Shown in pieces: positions 34,608 to 45,928 of a stretch of DNA of 64,000 bases (position 1 is its first letter; every line of letters starts with the position of its first letter). Source of the stretch: Megaustenia siamemsis (taxonomy: Eukaryota > Mollusca > Gastropoda > Stylommatophora > Ariophantidae); assembly GCA_032433765.1 (NCBI GenBank), contig JAVIAB010000008.1:39208179-39272178 (forward strand), in the 5' to 3' direction. The position numbers and the translations under genes were made by a program. The notes below the pieces were generated by a model. It did not search any database. It was not told the DNA's origin and saw nothing but the letters and a program-made list of their open reading frames with translations.

Positions 34608-36289
34608 TAAGTTGGGTTCAGTGAAGCATGGAGACTTCCCTGTAAATAAACAGTTGAGTTCAGTGAAGCATGGAGACTTCCCTGTAAATAAACAGTTGAG
34701 TTCAGTGAAGCATGGAGACTTCCCTGTAAATAAACAGTTGAGTTCAGTGAAGCATGGAGACTTCCCTGTAAATAAACAGTTGAGTTCAGTGAAGCATGGA
34801 GACTTCCCTGTAAATAAACAGTTGAGTTCAGTGAAGCATGGAGACTTCCCTGTAAATAAACAGTTGAGTTCAGTGAAACATGGAGACTTCCCTGTAAATA
34901 AACAGTTGAGTTCAGTGAAGCATGGAGACTTCCCTGTAAATAAACAGTTGAGTTCAGTGAAGCATGGAGACTTCCCTGTAAATAAACAGTTGAGTTCAGT
35001 GAAGCATGGAGACTTCCCTGTAAATAAACAGTTGAGTTCAGTGAAGCATGGAGACTTCCCTGTAAATAAACAGTTGAGTTCAGTGAAGCATGGAGACTTC
35101 CCTGTAAATAAACAGTTGAGTTCAGTGAAGCATGGAGACTTCCCTGTAAATAAACAGTTGAGTTCAGTGAAGCATGGAGACTTCCATGTAAATAAACAGT
35201 TGAGTTCAGTGAAGCATGGAGACTTCCCTGTAAATAAACAGTTGAGTTCAGTGAAGCATGGAGACTTCCCTGTAAATAAACAGTTGAGTTCAGTGAAGCA
35301 TGGAGACTTCCCTGTAAATAAACAGTTGAGTTCAGTGAAGCATGGAGACTTCCCTGTAAATAAACAGTTGAGTTCAGTGAAACATGGAGACTTCCCTGTA
35401 AATAAACAGTTGAGTTCAGTGAAGCATGGAGACTTCCATGTAAAAAAACAGTTGAGTTCAGTGAAGCATGGAGACTTCCATGTAAATAAACAGTTGAGTT
35501 CAGTGAAACATGGAGACTTCCCTGTAAATAAACAGTTGAGTTCAGTGAAGCATGGAGACTTCCCTGTAAATAAACAGTTGAGTTCAGTGAAGCATGGAGA
35601 CTTCCCTGTAAATAAACAGTTGAGTTCAGTGAAGCATGGAGACTTCCCTGTAAATAAACAGTTGAGTTCAGTGAAGCATGGAGACTTCCATGTAAATAAA
35701 CAGTTGAGTTCAGTGAAGCATGGAGACTTCCCTGTAAATAAACAGTTGAGTTCAGTGAAGCATGGAGACTTCCATGTAAATAAACAGTTGAGTTCAGTGA
35801 AGCATGGAGACTACCCTGTAAATAAACAGTTGAGTTCAGTGAAACATGGAGACTTCCCTGTAAATAAACAGTTGAGTTCAGTGAAGCATGGAGACTTCCA
35901 TGTAAATAAACAGTTGAGTTCAGTGAAGCATGGAGACTTCCCTGTAAATAAACAGTTGAGTTCAGTGAAACATGGAGACTTCCCTGTAAATAAACAGTTG
36001 AGTTCAGTGAAGCATGGAGACTTCCATGTAAATAAACAGTTGAGTTCAGTGAAGCATGGAGACTACCCTGTAAATAAACAGTTGAGTTCAGTGAAGCGTG
36101 GGGTCATGCCTTTAAATAAACAGCTGAGTTCAGTGAAGCATGGAGTCATGCCTTTAAATAAACAGTTGAGTTCAATGAAGCATGGAGTCATGCCTTTAAA
36201 TAAACAGTTAAGTTCAGTGAAGCGTGCGGTCTTGCTTTTAAATAAACAGCTGATTTCAGTGAAGCGTGGGGTCTTGCCTTAATAAAAAC
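34608..36289. repeat. 42-bp minisatellite (type A), ~40 copies
   Basis: Units TTGAGTTCAGTGAAGCATGG + AGACTTCCCTGTAAATAAAC + AG, reading SSVKHGDFPVNKQL per 14 codons in a 556-codon plus ORF. Units at the left end are nearly invariant; variants (CATGTA, CTACCC, AAACAT) cluster towards the right and several change the amino acid. The last four units are diverged. No start context, domain or splice evidence supports a gene. Confidence 0.95.
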
Positions 36290-36650
36290 CCAGCAGAGTT
36301 CAGTCAAAGTTAAGTCAACAGACAAATCAGCTGGGTTCATTAAGAATAGGGTCAGGTCTCCAGACAAGTTGTTGGGTTCAGTCAAGAATTGAGTCTAGTC
36401 TCCAGATAAGTTGTTGGGTTCAGTCAAGAATTGAGTCTAGTCTCCAGACAAGTTGTTGGGTTCAGTCAAGAATTGAGTCTAGTCTCCAGACAAGTTGTTG
36501 GGTTCAGTCAAGAATTGAGTCTAGTCTCCAGATAAGTTGCTGTGTTCAGACAAGAATTGTGAGTCTAGTCTCTAGACAAGTCAGTCGGGTTCCTTCAAGA
36601 GCTGAGGTTCAGCCAATTGGGTTCAGTCAAGGTAAGGATCAATTCTTCGA
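36290..36650. repeat. 42-bp minisatellite (type B), left block
   Basis: Units GTTGGGTTCAGTCAAGAATT + GAGTCTAGTCTCCAGACAAG + TT. Same unit as 38601-39405, separated from it by the 38-bp array. The first units bridge from type A through AGTTCAGTCAAAGTTAAGTC. Confidence 0.92.
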
Positions 36651-38600
36651 TCAAGTCTGTTGGGTTCAATAGAGAGTGGAACCTTCAGACAAGTCTGTTG
36701 GGTTCAATAGAGAGTGGAGCCTTCAGACACGTCTGTTGGGTTCAATAGAGAGTGTAGCCTTCAGACAAGTCTGTTGGGTTCAATAGAGAGTGGAACCTTC
36801 AGACAAGTCTGTTGGGTTCAATAGAGAGTGTAGCCTTCAGACAAGTCTGTTGGGTTCAATAGAGAGTGGAACCTTCAGACAAGTCTGTTGGGTTCAATAG
36901 AGAGTGGAGCCTTCAGACAAGTCTGTTGGGTTCAATAGAGAGTGGAGCCTTCAGACAAGTCTGTTGGGTTCAATAGAGAGTGGAGCCTTCAGACAAGTCT
37001 GTTGGGTTCAGTAGAGAGTGGAGCCTTCAGACAAGTCTGTTGGGTTCAATAGAGAGTGGAACCTTCAGACAAGTCTGTTGGGTTCAATAGAGAGTAGAAC
37101 CTTCAGACAAGTATGTTGGGTTCAATAGAGAGTGGAGCCTTCAGACAAGTCTGTTGGGTTCAATAGAGAGTGGAGCCTTCAGACATGTCTGTTGTGTTCA
37201 GTAGAGAGTGGAGCCTTCAGCCAAGTCTGTTGGATTCAATAGAGAGTGGAACCTTCAGACAAGTATGTTGGCTTCAATAGAGAGTGCAGCCTTCAGACAA
37301 ATATGCTTGGTTCAATAGAGAGTGGAGCCTTCAGACAAATATGCTTGGTTCAATAGAGAGTGGAGCCTTCAGACAAATATGCTTGGTTCAATAGAGAGTG
37401 CAGCCTTCAGACAAATATGCTTGGTTCAATAGAGAGTGGAGCCTTCAGACAAATATGCTTGGTTCAATAGAGAGTGGAGCCTTCAGACAAATATGCTTGG
37501 TTCAATAGAGAGTGGAGCCTTCAGACAAATATGTTGGGTTCAATAGAGAGTGGAGCCTTCAGACAAATATGTTGGGTTCAATAGAGAGTGCAGCCTTCAG
37601 ACAAGTCTGTTGGGTTCAATAGAGAGTGGAGCCTTCAGACAAGTCTGTTGGGTTCAATAGAGAGTGGAGCCTTCAGACAAGTCTGTTGGGTTCAATAGAG
37701 AGTGTAGCCTTCAGACAAGTCTGTTGGGTTCAATAGAGAGTGGAGCCTTCAGACAAGTCTGTTGGGTTCAATAGAGAGTGGAGCCTTCAGACATGTCTGT
37801 TGGGTTCAATAGAGAGTGGAGCCTTCAGCCAAGTCTGTTGGGTTCAATAGAGAGTGGAGCCTTCAGCCAAGTCTGTTGGGTTCAATAGAGAGTGGAGCCT
37901 TCAGCCAAGTCTGTTGGGTTCAATAGAGAGTGGAGCCTTCAGCCAAGTCTGTTGGCTTCAATAGAGAGTGGAGCCTTCAGACAAGTCTGTTGGCTTCAAT
38001 AGAGAGTGGAGCCTTCAGACAAGTCTGTTGGCTTCAATAGAGAGTGGAGCCTTCAGACAAGTCTGTTGGCTTCAATAGAGAGTGGAGCCTTCAGACAAGT
38101 CTGTTGGCTTCAATAGAGAGTGGAGCCTTCAGACAAGTCTGTTGGGTTCAATAGAGAGTGGAGCCTTCAGACAAGTCTGTTGGGTTCAATAGAGAGTGGA
38201 GCCTTCAGCCAAGTCTGTTGGCTTCAATAGAGAGTGGAGCCTTCAGCCAAGTCTGTTGGCTTCAATAGAGAGTGGAGCCTTCAGCCAAGTCTGTTGACTT
38301 CAATAGAGAGTGGAGCCTTCAGCCAAGTCTGTTGGCTTCAATAGAGAGTGGAGCCTTCAGCCAAGTCTGTTGGCTTCAATAGAGAGTGGAGCCTTCAGAC
38401 AAGTCTGTTGGCTTCAATAGAGAATGGAGCCTTCAGACAAGTCTGTTGGCTTCAATAGAGAGTGGAGCCTTCAGCCAAGTCTGTTGGCTTCAATAGAGAG
38501 TGGAGCCTTCAGCCAAGTCTGTTGGCTTCAATAGAGAGTGGAGCCTTCAGCCAAGTCTGTTGGCTTCAATAGAGAGTGGAGCCTTCAGCCAAGTCTGTTG
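36651..38600. repeat. 38-bp minisatellite (type C), ~51 copies
   Basis: Units TTGGGTTCAATAGAGAGTGG + AGCCTTCAGACAAGTCTG. Subtypes AAATATGCTTGG, CAGCCAAG and TTGGCTTC occur in runs, showing local spread of variants. Confidence 0.95.
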
Positions 38601-39405
38601 GGTCCTGTCAAGAATCTTTCATTCAGGGAAAGACAAGTTGTTGGGTTCAGTCAAGAATTGAGTCTAGTCTCCAGATAAGTTGTTGGGTTCAGTCAAGAAT
38701 TGAGTCTAGTCTCCAGATAAGTTGTGGGTTCAGTCAAGAATTGAATCTAGTCTCCAGATAAGTTGTTGGGTTCAGTCAAGAATTGAGTCTAGTCTCCAGA
38801 TAAGTTGTTGGGTTCAGTCAAGAATTGAGTCTAGTCTCCAGATAAGTTGTTGGGTTCAGTCAAGAATTGAATCTAGTCTCCAGATAAGTTGTTGGGTTCA
38901 GTCAAGAATTGAGTCTAGTCTCCAGATAAGTTGTTGGGTTCAGTCAAGAATTGAGTCTAGTCTCCAGACAAGTTGTTGGGTTCAGTCAAGAATTGAATCT
39001 AGTCTCCAGACAAGTTGTTGGGTTCAGTCAAGAATTGAGTCTAGTCTCCAGATAAGTTGTTGGGTTCAGTCAAGAATTGAATCTAGTCTCCAGATAAGTT
39101 GTTGGGTTCAGTCACGAATTGAGTCTAGTCTCCAGATAAGTTGTTGGGTTCAGTCAAGAATTGAATCTAGTCTCCAGATAAGTTGTTGGGTTCAGTCAAG
39201 AATTGAATCTAGTCTCCAGATAAGTTGTTGGGTTCAGTCACGAATTGAGTCTAGTCTCCAGATAAGTTGTTGGGTTCAGTCAAGAATTGAATCTAGTCTC
39301 CAGATAAGTTGTTGGGTTCAGTCAAGAATTGAGTCTAGTCTCCAGATAAGTTGTTGGGTTCAGTCAAGAATTGAATCTAGTCTCCAGATAAGTTGTTCGG
39401 TTATC
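38601..39405. repeat. 42-bp minisatellite (type B), right block, ~18 copies
   Basis: GAATTGAGTC/GAATTGAATC and GATAAG/GACAAG alternate. It reads QSRIESSLQISCWV per 14 codons in a 238-codon plus ORF, which I regard as an artefact. Confidence 0.95.
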
Positions 39406-39442
39406 AAGACTTGCCTCGCTTATCCGTCGTCGGTTTGAATAT

Positions 39443-39698
39443 AGTAAAGTAAAGTACCCCCGTCACGCCAAGTGGCGTATAGGGAATATGGTGTTAGTGA
39501 CCATACATTTTACAGACCTTCAGCACATGATTTTTTGGGATAATGTGGTCGGTATTACGCCCGTGCCGCTTTACTTTCCCAGAAAAAAATCCGGTACCCA
39601 TTTGAGGCTGGGTGAAACCGGAAGCCGTCGGTTGGGATCGAACCCTACCTCTTGTCCTTTCTAGTCCAGTTCACTAACCACTGAGCTATCGCGGCTCC
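39443..39698 (-). mobile_element. tRNA-headed SINE with TSD
   Basis: Full-length. TSD CGGTTTGAATAT / CGGTTCGAATAT (11 of 12) at 39431-39442 and 39699-39710. A box (CTGAGCTATCG) and B box (GGATCGAACCC) are intact on the minus strand. Inserted right beside the end of the 42-bp array. Confidence 0.93.
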
Positions 39699-39710
39699 CG
39701 GTTCGAATAT

Positions 39711-40068
39711 GAAGCAACTAAAATATTTAAACTTATTCTTGTGCAGTTTTACACAGTGGTAACTTGAGTCTCCGATAGGGCTATGCACATCATCTTATCA
39801 ACCCTAAGATTAAAGCTGACAAATAACGAAATTACTGTGCAGGAAAACGAGTTAATAAATACCCGTGTGAGAGAAATGCGTTCGTTAACTCCATGCTATA
39901 TACCCCCATCAGGACCGCTGCAAAACGCATTATATGAAGCGAGAGAAAATATATTTGCAAAATTTTTCACAGTTTAAAAAATGAAATCTGCAGAAAAGTA
40001 TAACATTTCTACCAATGGTTCCGTGTTATTTAATTATTTCTTATATTAGTATTAAATTAATATATTAA
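39711..40068. other. AT-rich unique sequence
   Basis: The 64-codon plus ORF at 39783 has no recognisable motif. Confidence 0.35.
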
Positions 40069-40081
40069 TTATTTTTAAAAT

Positions 40082-40244
40082 CATCATCATAATGTGCCAT
40101 ACCAGTTGGCGTAGGCGATCATGTCCTTCCACAATCTTCTATCTACAGTGCATAGTATCAGTTCTGTTGTTGACTGTTTGCCATGCCATGACACCAAGCT
40201 ATCCTGTATTTTCTCTCTTTGTCACCGGCGATCTCTCTTTCCTT
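40082..40244 (-). mobile_element. LINE family B, 163-bp 3' end with TSD
   Basis: A perfect 13-bp TSD, TTATTTTTAAAAT, at 40069-40081 and 40245-40257. Only the last ~160 bases of family B are present (CATAATGTGCCATACCAGTT onward), ending in ATCATCATC at the left. An extremely short but textbook insertion. Confidence 0.92.
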
Positions 40245-40369
40245 TTATTTTTAAAATTTTAAGATTTTAAAAAGTATTTCATTATTTGTAATATCATTTC
40301 TGTATTTGATGCATATTTTAATATGTTTGTAGAGTGTATTATTTATTACACAATTTCCCAGTTTATAGG

Positions 40370-40660
40370 AGCCAGACGTGGGTTGTGATAAACACTCCAA
40401 GGTATGGTGACAGCTTAACAAGGAAGGAACACAACACAATACTGACGTTTGGGCCTGTGGCCTTCTTCAGAATACAGGGACAACGACAACAAACGGTGAA
40501 ATACAATTAACCATAACTACATATCTGATGATAACGTATAGAAGGAGAGGAGAAGTCAGATGGTACGATAAGAAAAGATATATATATATATATATATATA
40601 TATGAGCTACATGAGAGCTACCTGGCAACCGCAGCATTACAATTATTTACCTGTTCTCAA
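40370..40660 (-). mobile_element. Penelope-like short element with hammerhead motif
   Basis: About 290 bp sharing its first ~165 bp (AACACTCCAAGGTATG, GGAACACAACACAATACTGA, TGTGGCCTTCTTC, ACAAACGGTGAAA) and last ~45 bp (CCGCAGCATTACAATTATTT) with 54623-54948. The middle holds an (AT)n tract. A candidate TSD is TTTATAGG at 40362-40369 and 40661-40668. On the minus strand it carries a hammerhead-like core (see 40439-40475). Such motifs are known from the terminal repeats of Penelope-like retroelements and from small metazoan retrozymes. No ORF, so it would be non-autonomous. Orientation is set by the ribozyme strand. Confidence 0.75.
40439..40475 (-). ncRNA. Hammerhead ribozyme-like motif (one core change)
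   Basis: Minus strand: a stem I half (GUAUU), core CUGAAGA (fits CUGANGA), stem II GGCC-ACA-GGCC, then CAAAC where GAAAC is expected, then GUC and the other stem I half AGUAU. Stem I pairs over five positions with two G-U wobbles, and stem II over four. Stem III would be the very short AC/GU, as in Penelope-type hammerheads that work better as dimers. The G-to-C change at the first base of the GAAA box probably abolishes cleavage in this copy. Confidence 0.72.
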
Positions 40661-40784
40661 TTTATAGGTCTGTTATATTAGTTTATAAATATTATTATTT
40701 TTTTTAAGTGAAGACATGTTTTACATCAATATTTAGTTCTTCTTTCCGACATACCTAAGAGTAGTAGATACTTTATATGCTGAA

Positions 40785-41870
40785 GCCACTGTACGCATCT
40801 AACTGGTCGCTACTGCACACATCTAACTGGTCGCTACTGTACACATCTAACTGGCCGCTACTGTACACATCTAACTGGTCGCTACTGTACACATCTAACT
40901 GGTCGCTACTGTACACATCTAACTGGTCGCTACTGCACACATCTAACTGGTCGCTACTGTACGCATCTAACTGGTCGCTACTGCACACATCTAACTGGTC
41001 GCTACTGTACACATCTAACTGGTCGCTACTGCACACATCTAACTGGTCGCTACTGTACACATCTAACTGGTCGCTACTGTACACATCTAACTGGTCGCTA
41101 CTGTACACGTTCAACTGGTCGCTACTGTACACATCTAACTGGTCGCTACTGTACACATCTAACTGGTCGCTACTGTACACATCTAACTGGCCGTTATTGT
41201 ACACATATAACTGGTCGCTACTGTACACATCTAACTGGTCGCTACTGTACACATCTAACTGGTCGCTACTGTACACATCTAACTGGTCGCTACTGTACAC
41301 ATCTAACTGGTCGCCACTGTACACATATAACTGGTCGCTACTGTACACATCTAACTGGTCGCTACTGTACACATCTAACTGGTCGCTGCTGTACACATCT
41401 AACTGGTCGCTGCTGTACAAATCTAACTGGTCGCTACTGTACACATCTAACTGGTCTCTACTGTACACATCTAACTGGTCGCTACTGTACATGTTCAACT
41501 GGTCGATACTGTACACATCTAACTGGTCGCCACTGTACACATCTAACTGATCGCTACTGTACACATCTAAAAGTAATAAATACTTTGTATCCTTGTAGTT
41601 ACTGTACACATCTAACTGATCGCTGCTGTACAAATCTAACTGGTCGCTACTGTACACATCTAACTGGTCGCTACTGTACACATCTAACTGGTCGCTACTG
41701 TACACATCTAACTGGTCGCTACTGTACACGTTCAACTGGTCGATACTGTACACATCTAACTGGTCGCCACTGTACACATCTAACTGGTCGCTAATGTGCA
41801 TATCTAACTGGTCGCCACTGTACACATCTAACTGGTCGCTACTGTACACATCTAAAAGTAATAAATACTT
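40785..41870. repeat. 24-bp minisatellite, ~44 copies, open on both strands
   Basis: Unit ACACATCTAACTGGTCGCTA + CTGT, reading YTSNWSLL on plus and DVYSSDQL on minus, with ORFs of 257 and 375 codons. A ~250-bp block (CGTTCAACTGG ... AAAAGTAATAAATACTTTG) is present twice, near 41490-41600 and 41725-41885, so a higher-order duplication exists. Decayed units continue to about 42060. Confidence 0.95.
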
Positions 41871-42060
41871 TGTATCCTTGTCGTTACTGTACACCTCCAA
41901 AAGTAATATATACTTTATATCTTTGTCGTTACTATATACTTCTAAAAATAATAGATACTTGACATCCTTGTCGTTACTGTAAACATCTTAAAGTAATAGG
42001 CAGCTTTCAAGCTTGTTGTAACTATAAACATCTAAATGTAACAGATACCTTACACGATTT

Positions 42061-42469
42061 CAACTCAGCTGAACATCTAACTGAATTACACATTAAATCC
42101 TAACATTATTTATAGACATAACTTAAAAATTATTTTTCCCCTCATTTTTGTAAATTTTAAACATTATATTTTATTAGAGTAAGCAACTGCAAGAGAAAAA
42201 CAAAAATAACCGTGCTTTTGATAATTCCATTTGCAAGCTCTTCCATCCATCAACATTCCTTTTCTCTCCGTTTTTTTTTTCTTACTAATAATATCGTTAC
42301 GTCAATACCTGATAGCGATCCTGTAAACTTATATTAAATGAATCTATCTCTTTATATATTAAGCAGTTGAATCTATCTTGCGCTGCTCAATCATATTTTG
42401 CTGGATAAATTAAATGTGTGTTGCTTGCGTTCGCTCGATGACTACTTATATCTACACAAAAGGAATACA
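42061..42469. other. AT-rich unique sequence
   Basis: Nothing recognised. Confidence 0.35.
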
Positions 42470-42783
42470 CCTCTTCGTCATCCGCCCTTAAAAGTACGTT
42501 AAGCGGAGTGTATACTTTGTGTTGTGGTTTGCAGTAGTAGAACTGTGATATTTTCGCCTTTTCGACCAAACACATCCGACTTCATGTTATTTTTGAGCGC
42601 CGGGTTGCCTTTCCTCTTCGATGCCTACTTGCTTGACAGGCTAGACTGGCTAGTCTGTTTCTAGAAGCATCAGAAAAAGATGGATTAGGATCTGGGTGGT
42701 TCTGCTTCACCGATCGTAGCGGAAGCCATCATCTGTAGATCGCTGACAGCTTCCTTTCTGTCGCTGTGAGGCGCCTTGCCTTC
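42470..42783 (-). mobile_element. Dispersed element R3, copy 3
   Basis: Inverted relative to the copies at 33265 and 33965: CGTCATCCGCCCTTAAAAGT, CCTTTTCGACCAAACACATC, GCTAGACTGGCTAGTCTG and CTGCTTCACCGATCG all match. The (ATC)n tail is not preserved. Confidence 0.8.
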
Positions 42784-44135
42784 GTATAGATTCAACACTG
42801 AAGCTGAACAAAGCTGTTATCAGAGCCGACATAGTGTAGTGACTAACCACATCTATCTATAGTTTTACTAAAGCAAGCGGGCTGAAAGGGAAATCCTGAA
42901 ATCACCCAAAGTTTATGACGTCTTCAGCCATGCGAGCACCTTCTCACAACGGTGAAAACGTCACAGGCTTTGGGTGAGTCCTTTCAGCCTGCAGGCCTTA
43001 TTACTACGATAGTAGATGACTCTGAAGCTATGTTTCCTTCTACTATATTGTGCGTGCTACGTCATCATAATGGACCATCGTGTGTCCCAAGACCGACCAT
43101 GCGCTAATCTTGCGATCTGTTGTTTGGTGTGCAACGGGGATAATCTGACGACGAACTGTGTTTTGTATGTTCGGAGTTGGAGTCAAACACGATGTCCTAA
43201 CATCATCAGGCGCTATACATTTAAATACTATGACGTTCATCATTTTCAGGAGGACGTGATCTTCCGAGCAATGTGATGGATAGGCGGCAGGAACCATTTA
43301 AGGCTATGTCTGAAAAGTGTCTTGTTGCAGTTTCCTCATATTCCAAGTCCGGCTTGTTGCAGGAGCTACTGAGTTAAGTGCTCTGTGCACAACGTGAGCT
43401 GTGTGTTTCATCCGTTTTGATCATGCTCCGACATTCCAATTGCTTACGATGAATGCTGATATCGTATGACAGGAACAGTTGGCCGTGTTCACTCTCTGTG
43501 CGGTTTCGCCTTATGTCTTTTGGCGTGTGCTGAGACTGCTATGGTGGGGACTACAGCTATCTTTCTTTGCTTGGGAGATGTGTTAGCAATTCAGATGATT
43601 CCACTGGCACGGGCGGTTGAGCAATTATGGATTTTAATTCGTTTGCAGTGATACCGAGGCCTACCATAACCAGATAACCAGATGTTTCCTTCTTCGACCG
43701 ACCACTGGTGTTTAACTTACTTGTAACTCGTTTCCCCAGGAAACGTCATCTTAAAATATTACATTTCGGAAGAAAAACAAAATAGCCACTAGTTTTATTG
43801 AGAACGCATCATTCGTTATTATAAAGAAAAACAGCTTTGATGCAAACGTCGCAAATCTAAGGACACCATCGGGGGCTCTCCTGAACTGATCTTAGCATAT
43901 TTGTCCAAGCAACGGTAACATTATTATAATCTATTCTATCCTGTCCATGGGATCAGTTTCATTGCAGTCAGGAATTCCCCATATCCGCTCCACTACAAAT
44001 CACAGCATTTTCGAAAATGCATTGGTAAATTCTATTGACAGCGTCGCTCCGTACACATCTACTGGTAAATATTTGACTGGTACTTTCCTATAATTCTAGG
44101 CGAGTGACTCTCTCATATCATTTACATCATCCTAA
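42784..44135. other. 1.3-kb low-repeat region, nothing recognised
   Basis: Higher GC than most of the window. It includes a foldback at 42877-42992 and a plus ORF of 86 codons at 43016-43276 (Cys-rich, CACYVIIM start, no domain recognised). I would not call a gene here without transcript support. Confidence 0.4.
42877..42992. repeat. Imperfect foldback (inverted repeat)
   Basis: The left arm (GCGGGCTGAAAGGGA ... CACCCAAAGTTTATGACGT) pairs with the right arm (ACGTCACAGGCTTTGGGTG ... CCTTTCAGCCTGC). The left arm has about 9 extra bases and the loop is about 28 bases. It may be a small foldback element. No TSD found. Confidence 0.6.
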
Positions 44136-44549
44136 TGTTGTGCTACCAATGCTAGACTTGGACCCTAGATGCAAGAACAATAAGAAAAATAACCTCTACA
44201 GAGATGAAATGTGTTAGACGAATGACAGGAAATAGTCTCAGAGATAAGATCAGAAATGAAGAACTGAGAAAAAATCTAGGAATAACTCCCACCATAGAAT
44301 ATATAAACAACAGATAAAATGGTTTGGCCATTTGACAAAGCAGAGTAATCAAAACACAAGACAACGAGCCCTCAGTAAACATTGCGAGAATACCAGACCC
44401 AAGGGTCGACCACGAAAAAGATGGATCGTGGAATATTAGAAGCACTAGGAAACATAACAGCAGCAGAAGCGAACAGAAGAGCAAAAGACAGCAAATTATA
44501 TCTCCACTCGACACTGAAAGGCAAATGAGGAAGGAAAGAAGAGGAAGAC
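44136..44549 (+). mobile_element. LINE family E, 3' end
   Basis: Starts inside the CYQ(C)(Q/R)TW(T)LDA.TIRK segment, then EMKCVRRMTGNSLRDKIR, EELRKNLGIT, a one-base break in KWFGHLTKQ, RPKGRPRKRWIV, and ends with a GAAAGAAGAGGAAGA tail. Close to 14226-15177. Confidence 0.85.
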
Positions 44550-44566
44550 GTTCCATCATTTCATTC

Positions 44567-45215
44567 TTCGAAAGCATCCATTAATGAGTGTCTGTGTCAT
44601 GATTTTGAGTCTTACTTCAATGGAGTAATAACAATTTATTATCCAGCAGAAATTGCTATAAGAATACCTTTACCTTTTTACACTCAATTATAATTTTATT
44701 GGATATTATTTATCATAATCTTCTTCCTTTCAGCTCCATGTGGAGCATAGGTCTTCAAATAACTTTCCAATCCGTTCTGTTTCTAGCCATTCTTATAAGA
44801 TCATTCCACGTCTTCCCTATCAGCTTTGTCTCTGCTTCCACCTGTCCACTCTACGAATATGTTGGTCCTCCTCTTTAACTCCTCCCCAGGAGTTTCCAAA
44901 AGTATGGCCAGTCATGTAATGCTCTCAGCTGGCTTCCTCGGCGTGTGCCCTCCCCAGGGCCTCCGTTGTATCTCTTTTGTCCACCGGTAAATATTTGATT
45001 GGTACTTTCCTATAATTCTACGTTAGTGGTTTTGTCCTGCCATTTCCACACTTTTATTTGCGAAAGCATCCATTAATAAATTTCTATGTCATCAATTTGA
45101 GTCTTACTACAATGAAGTCACTAACAATTTATTATCCATCAGAAATTTCTATAGGACTATCTTTACCTTTTTAGCACTCAAGTATAATGTTATAAGACAC
45201 TCTTTATCATATTAC
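44567..45215. repeat. ~150-bp direct duplication flanking LINE D sequence
   Basis: 44567-44715 and 45066-45215 are ~80% alike over ~150 bp (CGAAAGCATCCATTAAT, GAGTCTTACT, CAATTTATTATCCA, ACCTTTACCTTTTT), offset by 499 bp. The first ~35 bases of each are LINE D sequence. Confidence 0.75.
44705..45098 (-). mobile_element. LINE family D, 3' end
   Basis: Aligns with 47341-47865: GGAGCATAGGTCTTCAA, TTCTGTTTCTAGCCATTCTT, ATCATTCCACGTCTTCCC, GTAATGCTCTCAGCTGGCTT, TTTTGTCCTGCCATTTCCA. It codes the C-terminus of an ORF2 on the minus strand with many breaks. Confidence 0.8.
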
Positions 45216-45561
45216 CATTGCTTTTTTATCTAAAAAAAGGTTAACCTAAACTCTTTCAGCTTATCTCATAAACCGAGTAAGTCGTAATGAACCAAAGCTC
45301 TCATGTGCTTCATTTCTATTATCGTTGCCAGAGCCCATAATAAGATAATGGAAACTGGCACAAATTATAACTATCAACGAATGCCGACTCGTTTCTACTG
45401 AAAGGAAAAAAAAAACATAGCATAGTACATATCCTTTATACTCCCCTCTTACTGGCTGAGAGTCCCGCAGCGTTCTAATATTGGTATGTTTGTTGCTTTG
45501 TTTATTTTAGACTTACATCGTAGATGAACCATACAGATACAAATATATGAAGCGTTTAAGC
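45216..45561. other. AT-rich unique sequence
   Basis: Nothing recognised. Confidence 0.35.
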
Positions 45562-45577
45562 TGATTAGGAGCAGGTA

Positions 45578-45928
45578 TAGCACGTGAAATGTGGATTTAT
45601 AGAAGAATAGGAAGATTTGCATGTAAAGGAAAGAAAATAAATGATGAAGCCTTAAAATAACTAACAATGAGAAGAGAACTAATAAACATAATTCAAACAA
45701 GACAAATGAGATTTCTAAGGCGTGTTAAAAGACACAAAAGCCTACTAAAAGTAATATTGAAGGAAAATACAAGGTAAAAGAGGCAGAGGCTGACCAAGAC
45801 TAACATGGTCGAGTAACATCAAAAGATGGACAAGTCAACCTAAGACAACCTGCACTATCAAAGCAAGAGACGGAGCGAAAAGGTGCTCCATGGTAGCCAA
45901 AATTCGATGCGGAGACGGCACTCCATGA
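45578..45928 (+). mobile_element. LINE family C, 5'-truncated, with TSD
   Basis: TSD TGATTAGGAGCAGGTA / TGATTAGAAGCAGCTA (14 of 16) at 45562-45577 and 45929-45944. It codes EMWIYRRIGRFACK, MRRELINIIQTRQMRF and RGRG*PRL with stops, ending near GGCACTCCATGATGA. Confidence 0.88.

Noticed and set aside
34612..36282. 556-codon ORF as a gene
   Set aside because: Pure 42-bp tandem repeat with no signal peptide, domain or unique terminus; the sister arrays beside it (38 bp) do not preserve frame.
40773..41900. 375-codon minus ORF (DVYSSDQL repeats) as a protein
   Set aside because: 24-bp array open on both strands; the plus strand gives an equally long ORF.
43016..43276. 86-codon ORF as a small secreted protein
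   Set aside because: Hydrophobic start is suggestive, but no recognised domain, no supporting context, and an overlapping antisense ORF of the same length; left as unassigned.
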